The notes under the pieces: generated by a model
What the model was told of the DNA's origin: nothing
The model's database searches: none
Seen by the model: the letters and a program-made list of their open reading frames with translations, nothing else
Program-made: the position numbers and the translations under genes
Part shown: positions 55,122 to 64,000 of the stretch, piece after piece
How the letters are laid out: every line of letters begins with the position of its first letter
Numbering within the stretch: position 1 is the stretch's first letter
NCBI GenBank assembly: GCA_036768485.1
Contig: JAVLUZ010000511.1
Coordinates: forward strand, 386,411 to 450,410
Reading direction: 5' to 3'
Length of the DNA: 64,000 bases
Origin: Mermis nigrescens
Lineage: Eukaryota; Nematoda; Enoplea; Mermithida; Mermithidae

Positions 55122-56243
55122 ACAGTTTCTGGCCAATTCAAAGCCCTTTTTTTACAAAAACTTTTCATTCTTCATACATTGTTGGCCTACGTTTCGTCCC
55201 ATTTTCGCTGGAAAATTTCTCATTTTCCCATTCCTATCCCCTCTTTTTTCCTCCAGTGCATGCCTAAAACGCTAAGTATGTTGGTATATGCACAACATGC
55301 ATAACTTTTTTATAGTCCATGAGAAACTACCTTGTACTTAAGCGTTTGTCTTCGTTTATTTGGAATATAATCGAAAATCGACATTTTACGGGAAAAGATG
55401 TGTTGAATTTTGATTGAAAAATGAAAAAATAATGTTAAAAATGGAAAATATGATAAAAACTAAAATTTGTTTATTACTAATACACCCTTAACAGCACCGA
55501 CTTAGCCATTTCAAATTTAGGCTTCTTCGTGATTTCAAAATTTTTCTGGATTTACAGTACCAGTTTTCTGATTCAAACAAAATAACGTTTGCATACTTCT
55601 ACATAATACTCACCTCCAATCATTTGATTTATGTTTTATTTGGTTTTAGCGTATTTACTTATCCCAATTATGATTACATTTGGGCGCGCAAGTGTATACA
55701 TGTTGTAAACGTATGCATACAGTTTTGTCTATATTTATTCCTTTTCGTGTCATTCCGTTTATAGAATGATTCAAATATAAAAAACAAAAATAAAAAATTA
55801 GCGCGAGCTTAATAAAACATTGTTGTCTGACTTGGAGAAACGATATTACCGTCGATCGTACTTAATGGTAGCCGGAGCGAATGTCTAAAATATGTTGTTT
55901 TGTTTTTCAATCCCTGAAAAATTACTAATATTTAGACGGAAAAAATTAAAGCACGCTAAAGTAGCTTTAATCTGTTTACGTTGATCTACAAAATTCGAAT
56001 CGAAAACAATATTATAATTAGTTAATCAAATATGTCAACTATCAACTAATTAAATACTAATTAATTTTTAGCATATCATCATTATCTAATTGAATCAAAA
56101 GTTAAATCATTTATCAATCTCATCATCATCATTAACGTCACACAAAATGAATTTGTCGTACATGCTTCCAATCAAAATTCTATTCTCGTATCGTACGGCG
56201 ACGCTGGACCCAGTCAATTGTTCTCCGGTATCAGAATAATGAC
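55122..56243. other. No gene seen
   Basis: AT-rich spacer with short tracts of TAATTAA and CATCATCATCATT. No element or gene recognised. Confidence 0.45.
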
Positions 56244-56251
56244 TGTGTATT

Positions 56252-56454
56252 CAGGGGCGGATTAAGGGGGCGGAAGGGCGGCCGCCCCCCCCTTATGGGC
56301 CCAAAATAGTGCACAAAATTAAGGATTTTTGAGCGATTTTTAGCGATTTTCGGATTAAAACGGCTAATTTTTCCGCCCAAGTCAGGGTTCCGCCCCTTCC
56401 CTTAGGGGTACCGCCCCACCCCCTCCCTTAGGGAAAATCCTGGATCCGCCACTG
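56252..56454 (+). mobile_element. hAT-type MITE, family B
   Basis: 203 bp from CAGGGGCGGATTAAGGGGG to CCTGGATCCGCCACTG. The flanks TGTGTATT at 56244-56251 and 56455-56462 are identical. The interior shares GCACAAAATTAAGGATTTTT and CGGCTAATTTTTCCGCCCAA with the 34727 copy. Confidence 0.92.
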
Positions 56455-56462
56455 TGTGTATT

Positions 56463-57565
56463 GCATAATCGTTAAAACCATTTCGGAATCGAACCTCCAA
56501 AATCTAGAAACAAATGAAGTTTATTTTTACTTCTTTTGATTTTTTAATTTTTAAAAATTTTCATTCATACTACTTTTTACTTTTTTACTTATATTTTAAC
56601 AGTAAGCTCTCCTCACAGCAGGATGTTTTTCTAATACAGCTATTCAGCCCTGACAGTTGCCTATCAGTGATGTATTCCCAATCGCGAAATTTCGAAATTA
56701 CACACAATAAGCGATTTGAGAAGCATTAAATAAAATATTTTACAGAAATTCGATTGAAGTAAGATTCCTAAATTTGATACGAGCGAAAATCTTAAAAGGA
56801 ATCGTTGATATATGAAGCCTCCTATAAATTAATCATTTATTAAAGTGCTGAAAATTTATGGTAGGGACGAACATTATTTTACGACATATCCGTAAGCTCT
56901 ACATACATTGGCGTAAACAAATCGTGAAAAAAAACGAAAAACTTATTGAGAAATTTTCTTTGATGGGATCACTTTTTTGATTTATGGGGTCTAGAATATA
57001 CGTAGGCGTGAAGTGGAGGTTTATCTTGATCATCCTCGAGAATCTGGTTTACCTCCTAAAATCGATAGACCCTCAGAATTGAATTTTTGGCTAAATTTTT
57101 AGAGGATTTTTGACGGTTTTACACCACACAGACCCACTAGATTTAATTATTGCCCATGAATGGTCCAAACATCCTCAAACCCCTACGCCTACGAGTGGCT
57201 ATTAGCCGCAATAATGCATTGACTTGCTTTTGAAGGCGACGTTGAATGGGCTCGCGGATTAATTAAGTGAAATAATATTTTGTTCAGAAGCGGATGAGCG
57301 CCGATTCAGACGCTCTTTCTCGGTTTATCGTGAAATATGTTATCCAGCACTGCTTCGAGATCAATGCTCTGAAAGCAGATATGTAACAGTTCAAATTCTG
57401 GCGGAATAGCCGGCCGATTCCATAGGGTTTATGACAATTCTATTGTTGGCCAAATGGCGAAAAAAGTTCTTGAAATATGCTGAAAACACAATTTTTTTCA
57501 AAAATCGGGGAAATAATGGTCTTCGAGGTTAGAGAGACGATCAATTCTGGTTGGAGGGTCCCTAT
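56463..57565. other. No gene seen
   Basis: AT-rich. The segment 57000-57200 has C-rich words similar in style to MITE interiors (AGACCCTCAGAATTGAATTT) but no boundaries. Confidence 0.4.
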
Positions 57566-57839
57566 CATACCTGGGCAGCAAGAAAATTGGGGGCAGAGGG
57601 GTGCAAGATTTTTTAGGGTCAGAAAAATGGCCTTAAAAATGGTGGTATCGTGGAAAAACACCATTTTTCGACGTTTCTCATCGAGCACTATCCATTGGCA
57701 TCAAAAAATGGCGAAAAAACGAAAAAAATTTCAAAAATTGAATTCTGGGGGTATTTTGATTTCTGGGGGGGGGTATTTTGATTTCTCGAGGGGAGGGCTG
57801 CATACCCCCCCAACCAGCCCCTACCCACGCCCAGGTGTG
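57566..57839 (-). mobile_element. MITE family A copy
   Basis: Minus orientation, CATACCTGGGCAGC to CGCCCAGGTGTG. The interior is typical (GAAAAATGGCCTTAAAAATG, CATCGAGCACTATCCATTGG). Flanking 8-mers GTCCCTAT and GTAACCAT match at 5 of 8, so the duplication is decayed. Confidence 0.85.
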
Positions 57840-58369
57840 GTAACCATTCCCTCTGTCGCATCAACGTTTGACGGACTACGTAAACTGCCAGAACATAATG
57901 TAAAGGGCAATCAAATAATTAGAGCTTCTCATTGAGCACCTATCCATATTGACATTAAAAAATCACGTAGAAAGCGACTAAATTCGTAGCAAGGTCAAAA
58001 ATTTAATTTCGGGGAATTTTTCACGATTCTGGAGATTCATTCTCTACTCCACGTGCGGTTAAAATTGTCAATGTTGAGAAATTAAAGAGTTTCTGTTTTT
58101 TTCGTTCGATTCCAAATTATTTATTTTCTAATTTTGTAGTTAAATACAATTTTGCTGTCTTCTTTTTTACCTGCATCTTCTTTATCATCTTTGAGTTCGC
58201 AATGTCGTAAACCAACAATTGTTTAGTCTTCGATATCGCAACAAACAAGTGTCTAAAAAGAAAAGCGCGAATATGTACATTAGGGTATTCAGGACAAATT
58301 TTGCTTCCATTCGAAGCTCCATTGAATATTAGGGAACGGATAAGGATTTTCTACCACCAGGGGCCAATT

Positions 58370-58615
58370 TATTTCCACTTGGAAATCCAAGTCACAAGTT
58401 CCAAGTTAAAAAGACTTGGATTTCCAAGTTTCCAAGTGTCAGTTCATTTGCTCAAATAAGAATTCCAAGTCATTAGCATTTTTCGACTTGGAAAAATATC
58501 GTTTTTTCTCCAAGTCTCCAAGTAAATTTTCCAAGTTTCCAAGTGTCTGTCTTTTTGCTCTTTCCAAGCACTTGGAATTTCCAAGTCAAGCTCGGATAAA
58601 AATTTCCAAGTCTAA
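58370..58615. repeat. Array of the palindromic word CTTGGAAATTTCCAAG
   Basis: More than fifteen occurrences of TTCCAAGT or its complement ACTTGGAA on both strands, in many spacings, joined by short AT-rich links. Its left edge is near CAGGGGCCAATTT. It is not a simple tandem repeat because copies occur in both orientations. Confidence 0.75.
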
Positions 58616-58883
58616 TTAACATAAATCTATTCACAACCCGCTGCGCGTGAGGTAAGTACGATAAAAGCGATGAAATGTGTCACTCGCCCGTCTCTCGTAA
58701 ACCGCTGTTTTTGGTGGAATGTCATTGTGTTTGCAAACACTGCGCTAAAAATGTCGTGCTGAAAACCATCGAATGATAAAAAACGCTAAAAAATAGCATT
58801 TTTTTAAAGGCAACTGAGGATAGAAGAGACGTAATTTTTGGGCATTTTCTGCGAAATTAAGCAGCGCTTACGCGCCGGGTTGT

Positions 58884-59180
58884 GCGCTTCGCGCCTCAAC
58901 GATGGGGTCACTTTGTGACCCCATGCCATTATTCTCTTAATATCTAAATTTAGAAAAATTAAAAGTATCAACAAAAATGCGAACACACGCTGCTCTACCA
59001 ATTTAGGCCTACGTAAGTGCTAGTCTGTGCGCTTTGCGCCTTATGATTGGATCACCCTGTGACCCCATTCCTTAATTCTCTTGAGGCTAAAGCATAAAAA
59101 TTTAAAAAAATTGACAAAAATGAGAAAGCTCGCTTTTAATCGATTTCAGCCTCGGAATTTGTTTTAAATTCTCCAAATAT
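58884..59180 (+). repeat. Tandem repeat, ~143-bp unit, two units
   Basis: GTGCGCTTCGCGCC at 58884 and GTGCGCTTTGCGCC at 59027 each precede a GATNGGGTCAC-NTTGTGACCCC palindrome, then CCATTNNTTNATTCTCTT and AAAAATTNACAAAAATG. Both units are diverged. Confidence 0.6.
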
Positions 59181-59518
59181 TCGTTAATAGGAAAGTGCGG
59201 CATGCGGCCGCACTTTCTAGCTGTGTCCAACAGCTTCGCCTTCTACAGCATTTATTTCAAGCATATGATCGATTAATGTAAACTAAAATTTCAGGTCAAA
59301 CTTTACACATACACAAGTCTATAGATTTACACTTACCAGTAATGCGTGATGTACCATTGGACAGAGGAGACAATGGCTAACAATAAGTTTAATACCACCA
59401 AGCTATTACCCTTGAAGCCTCAGGCGCTAGAATCGAAAATATAATCAACTTTTGGAGACTTTCAGAAGTTCAACAAAGTTAATTATTTGCCCTTAATGAC
59501 AAATAACCAAAAATCGTA

Positions 59519-60780
59519 AATTTAAACTCAGTCACGTAGCGTTAAAGACCATCCCAACCCCCAAATTTGTTTAAAACACTCCACTAACTATAAATAATCT
59601 TTTATTGACGAAAAAACTCGGTTTCGGACAGTTTCAGAAGATCGCCAAACATAATTATTTGCCTTTCATGGCTTATTCCCGAAAATCGTAAATTTAAACT
59701 TTGCCACATAGCTTTAAAAACCTTCCCTACCCCCCCAAAATTTATTCAAAACACTCCACTAATTATAAATAATCTTTTAATTACGAAAAAATAGGTTTAG
59801 GACGCTTTCAGAAGATCGCCAAACATAATTATTCGCCTTTAATGGCTTATTTCCCGAAAATCGTAAATTAAAACTTTGCCACGTAGCTTTAAAGGCCTTC
59901 CCTACCACCCTCCCCAAAATTTATTCAAAACACTCCACTAACCATAAATAATCTTTTAATGACGAAAAAATTAGGTTTGGGTACATTTCAAAAGAACGCC
60001 AAACTGAATTATTCTCCAATAACAGCAAATAAGGGCAAGATGGCCATACTTCATCATTTGTCATTAATGACAAATAAATAAAAATCTGAACTTCAAACTT
60101 TGCCAAGTACCTCTGGAAAACTTCCGTCCCTGACTAAACTAAGTGCTTGCACTGTACTTACTATGTATAATCCTTTAATAACTAAAAAATTCGCTTTTGG
60201 AAACTTTCAGAAGTTTGTCAAAGTTAATTATTTGTCCTTAATGGAAATGGACCAAAAATCGTAAATATAAACTTCGCCAGACTTTCCAAAAAGTTCCTTC
60301 CCTACCTAAACTAAATTCAAGCACTATGCTTAGTATGTATAATAAATCAAAAATTCGCTTTTGGAAACATTCACAAGTTTGTCAAACTTCATTATTTGTC
60401 CCTAATGGCAATGAACCGAAAATCGGTAATTTAAATTTCGCAACTCACCTTTCAAAAACAACCTTTCCCTCCCTGAACTTAATTTAAGCACTACGCTTAG
60501 TATGTATAATAAATAAAAAAAATCGCATTTGGAAACTTTCACAAGTTCGTAAAAGGTAATTATTTGTCCTCAATGGCAAAGAACCAAAAATCGTTAGTTT
60601 AAACTTTGCCAGTTACCTTTCAGAAACTTCCTTCCCTCCCTGAACTTAATTCAAGCAATACGCTTAGTACGTTTAACTGAAAATTTGCTTTTGGAAACTT
60701 TCAGAAGTTCGCAAAATTTATGGCTGTTAGTGGCAAATGACTGAAAATAGGGAAATCATGATTAAATTGATGAAAAGCCA
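59519..60780 (+). repeat. Satellite-like tandem array, ~170-bp unit
   Basis: About seven units. Each has AAATTTAAACTTTGCCACGTA, then CTTCCCTACC, then CACTCCACTAAC or AAGCACTACGCTTAGTATG, then TATAAATAATCTTTTAATGA, then GGAAACTTTCAGAAGTTCGTC, then AATTATTTGCCTTTAATGGC, then GAAAATCGTA. The first units share one variant of the middle (ACACTCCACTAAC) and the last share another (TAGTATGTATAATA), so two subfamilies lie side by side. Confidence 0.85.
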
Positions 60781-60839
60781 GGCTCCGCACTGCTTTCCAT
60801 TAATCCTACTTCCGTTTCAACCCCTACTGAAACTACTTA

Positions 60840-61330
60840 AAGCTGTTAGTATTTAACACCCCCTCCAAATCTTGGAAAAAATAAACCTTCCGCGCCCGTT
60901 TCCGGAAAATGTTAAAAAGTGAGGTTTTTAGAGAATCTGGATTAATCACCCAAGATTTTATCCATGTCAGGTTGGGTCTGCCCCAAACCACTGTCAAGAT
61001 AAGCCTTTGTGTGCTAATGCAGTACATAATCGAGCATTCAAATGAAAAACCCGCCCTCGAACGCTCTTCAGAAAGTTTCTAAAATACCTAGAGAGCTACC
61101 TAGTTGAAAAAACCCATGATCAAAAAGCCAACGCTTCCCGAAATTGGACTTCTCCCATCCCCCGCAAAGCCAGAAAATTTTTGACCCAACCCCTAATTCT
61201 TTGGCAAAAATAAAAATTTTTGCCCGTTTTTTGGAAAACGTTGAAAAGATTTGAGAATCTAGATGGATTCTCCATGTTTCTAACCATTTCAGGTTGGGTC
61301 TGCCCCCAACCCTCTTGTCAAGATCATGCG
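60840..61330 (+). repeat. Direct repeat of ~140 bp at ~340-bp spacing
   Basis: 60850-60990 and 61190-61325 share TTGGNAAAAATAAA, GCCCGTTTTNNGGAAAANGTT, GAGAATCTNGAT, TTTCAGGTTGGGTCTGCC and CTTGTCAAGAT in the same order. They may be part of a larger diverged array that includes the 170-bp satellite. 61331-62120 shows no gene. Confidence 0.55.
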
Positions 61331-62120
61331 TACGTGCCTGTCAGATTATGTTGAACCCTTATTTGCAAAGTCGTAGTCTTTGCGCTTTGAATCGCGTCGC
61401 ATGAAGCTGGAATAATTCCAAAATGTAGGAGGAATATAATGCTTCATCATAAAATATTGCGACCTTGAAAATTGAAAAACATTTGATAATACCTAATCAG
61501 CAAAAAGTGGGGCTGCGCTTACCCTTTTTCCCGCAAATCTATCGACAATAAATTAAAAATGCGCATTGAAATCAGATGCCACATTATAATTCTGCATCCC
61601 CTTCCGTTCTTGGAATAAGAGAGCTATATAAAATAGTTTTACTCGTTTTCCTACATACTTGTTTAACAAACAGATCCCCAAAAACCCTAACATTATAAAG
61701 TTTTACTCCCCTGAAAACCCACGTAAACAAATGAAGTAAAATTTTAGCCAATCTCCGCCCTCAAAAAAAGTAAACGTTTGTAAGCTGATTAGCTAAGTCG
61801 AGACTCGAAAAAATTTTAGCACGGAGATACATTAACAAAAACTAACTAGGGTTAGCTTAGATGAAAAGTAGGGCTGCGCGCTGCTTTTCATTGAAGCTAC
61901 CACGGAAAACTGAAATAAAACGAAGCCCGACCCTCACTACGCCACAAAATATCAATGAGAATAGCCAGAATGGAGAAAAAATTCCAATATGGCTGACTGT
62001 AACGATTTTTACTTCATTGGGACACGTGGATCAATCACAGATGAGCGACGTAGGGCCAATCGATATATGATTCTCCCTTATGCTTAACCACTAAAAATAG
62101 GGAGTGCCCCGTATCTCGGC

Positions 62121-62245
62121 TAGTGTTGGCAAAGTTAGTAAAATACGATAGAGTTAGGGTTAGGGTTCACCCCATTCCAAAAAAGTTAATAGAGTTAGAG
62201 TTAACTCTAACCCTATTCCTTAAAAAGGGGTTAACCCGTTTTAAA
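62121..62245 (+). repeat. GGGTTAG/CTAACCC palindromic array after a hAT-like terminus
   Basis: Starts TAGTGTTGGCAAAGTTAG, like 6591, then GTTAGGGTTAGGGTT, GAGTTAGAGTTAACTCTAAC, CCTATTCC and AAAAAGGGGTTAACCCGTTTT. The words occur in both orientations and form GTTAAC-centred palindromes. Confidence 0.55.
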
Positions 62246-62431
62246 AGGGTTATTTATATGATGAACAAAGCAAGCTTTTTGGCACTCGAAAAATTTGATT
62301 CAAAATAGACTGGACTTTTAAATTGAGCATCTTTATTGAAGTTGCTTTAAAGACAAAGCCCCTTTCCAAATCAGGCAAACCCTAAACTTGCAACAATTGC
62401 AACAACAAAGATCAAACAATGCTTGCCTGGC

Positions 62432-62598
<167 letters not shown>

Positions 62599-62833
62599 TA
62601 GGTAGCGCGTTAGCGCGTACCTATAATATACTTGGGCACCCCCAACATATGTCCCCCCCCTCACAGCTATAACGGCACACATCTGAGAGGTGCGGTTTTT
62701 TTTAAAAGGTAGATAATAAAAAAACTTAGTGCCCCCATTTTTTTTCTTGTTTACACTCAATACCGAGCGCGTCTTGAGTGTGTAAAGTTTACACCAAAAA
62801 TTCAAATAATTTGCGGAGGGCCAATTTTTTTAA

Positions 62834-63860
62834 AAAATGTTTTCTCTAATTAGTAGGTTACGAATCTGGTCTTAAAATTTCTTTACACTCATTGGTTGTT
62901 GCACAGGAGTGTAAACTAGACGATTTTTTACAGTTTTCGTGTGCAAGAGCATATCTAACTCAGTTTTACATTCTATGCAGTCTGATTGGTTTCAAAAGGT
63001 AGACGGTTAAAAAATCTAGGTGAGACTTTTTTTAATTTTTCTTAAAAAGTAAAATTTTCGAATTTAGAGGCGGTTTATTGTAAAGAGGCTGAGACAAAAA
63101 AATATTTTTTCCCTGCCATATTCTCCACTTAGTAGAAAGAACGTGGTAACTACCTTTAAAATGTGCCTCGTCTTAAGCGCTACACGTCAAAATTTATTTT
63201 GTTTCTTTACAATCGATATTGCGTTATTAGTGCAAGTGTAAACTTTACACTGAAAATATTTTTTCCGCCCGTAGCGTCGTGGATGATGAATCTTTTTTTA
63301 AAAATGTTTTCCCTAATTAGTAGGTTACGAATCTGGTCTTAAAATTTCTTTACACTCATTGGTTGTTGCACAGGAGTGTAAACTAGATGGTTTTTTAATA
63401 GTTTTCGTGTGGCCGTGCATATCTAACTCAGTTTTACATTCTATGCAGTCTGATTGGTTTCAAAAGGTAGACGGTTAAAAAATCTAGGGGAAACTTTTTT
63501 TATTTTTTCTTAGAAAATAATATTTTCGAATTTAGAGGCGGTTTATTGTAAAGAGTCTGAGACAAAAAATATTTTTTCCCTGCCATATTCTCCACTTAGT
63601 AGAAAGAACGTCGTAACTACCATTCAAATCTGCCTCGTCTTAAGCGCTACAAGTCAAAATTAATTTTGTTTCTTTACAATCAATATTGCGTTATTAGTGC
63701 AGGTGTAAACTTTACACTGAAAAAATTTTTTCCACCCAGAGCGTCGCGGATGATGAATTTTTTTTAAAAATGTTCTCTGTGAGGTCAGAATAATGAATCT
63801 GACCTTCAAACATTTCTACAATCAATACACAGTACCAGGGGTTTAAACTTTACACTCTAG
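62834..63860 (+). repeat. Tandem repeat, ~466-bp unit, 2.2 units
   Basis: Unit 1 starts near 62834 (AAAATGTTTTCTCTAATTAG) and unit 2 near 63300 (AAAATGTTTTCCCTAATTAG); they are nearly identical through TTGGTTTCAAAAGGTAGACG and GGCGGTTTATTGTAAAGAG. A third, diverged start lies at 63765. The word GTGTAAACTTTACACT recurs at the ends of the units. Confidence 0.9.
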
Positions 63861-64000
63861 TGAATGAATAAAAAAACAGATTCTGTCAAAGATTTCTGAG
63901 CCAACTTTTTCGGTTAAGAGTTAAGATAATTTAAATGAACAAAAATAAAGTAACTTTTAAGGGCTACACGTCAAAGCAAACCGCGTTCAAAAAAACGTAA

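Noticed and set aside
57477..57935. 152-codon plus-strand ORF
   Set aside because: It is a chance frame across a family A MITE; similar frames appear at most other copies (for example 20323-20763 and 22787-23047).
62150..62180. TTAGGGTTAGGG as a telomere repeat
   Set aside because: Only two units occur, in a palindromic GTTAG/CTAAC array; arthropods usually use TTAGG. Not a telomere.

Overview
This window is AT-rich eukaryotic DNA made almost entirely of transposable elements. I found no intact host protein-coding gene. The only feature that looks like a functional host gene is an initiator-type tRNA-Met (1128-1200, minus). The Polinton/Maverick block, the hAT, piggyBac and mariner-type elements, the jockey-like and CR1-like LINEs, and the many runs built on TACCTA/TACATA words suggest an arthropod, probably an insect. 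A sap-feeding hemipteran such as a mealybug is only a guess; the sequence does not fix the species.

Layout. 1-7.8 kb: hAT-type non-autonomous elements, a TAAA microsatellite, a foldback element nested in a MITE, and a hAT transposase remnant. 7.8-10.7 kb: 5' LTR, leader and broken gag of an LTR retrotransposon (plus strand). 10.7-16 kb: a hAT element carrying a hairpin made from transposase sequence, an AAT microsatellite and two mariner-like MITEs, one holding a tRNA-like sequence. 16-19 kb: a tRNA-headed SINE and, in inverted orientation, a SINE-LINE chimera with a reverse transcriptase gene. 20.2-21.6 kb: three hAT-type elements placed end to end at one 8-bp target. 22.2-24.2 kb: a piggyBac-like element without transposase. 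26.3-32.3 kb: the structural-gene block of a decayed Polinton/Maverick (small virion protein, major capsid, adenain-type protease, minor capsid, membrane protein), interrupted by further insertions. 34.5-35.2 kb: the 3' end of a CR1-like LINE. 36.25-50.55 kb: a full-length 14.3-kb Ty3/gypsy element on the minus strand with two LTRs of about 1.04 kb and a 4-bp target duplication. 52.8-57.8 kb: scattered MITEs. 58.4-64 kb: tandem repeats and satellites.

One MITE family (about 265 bp, ends like CACACCTGGGC, 8-bp target duplications) occurs at least 16 times and has landed in nearly every other element, so relative insertion order can be read off. The most unusual protein-level feature is a third coding region of about 3.8 kb in the gypsy element, downstream of integrase. 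It begins with what looks like a DEDD-type (RNase D/WRN-like) 3'-5' exonuclease domain and continues into a long protein I do not recognise. All coding regions except the tRNA are broken by stops, frameshifts or insertions. Frames, motifs and target duplications were read by eye; no database search or alignment score was run.
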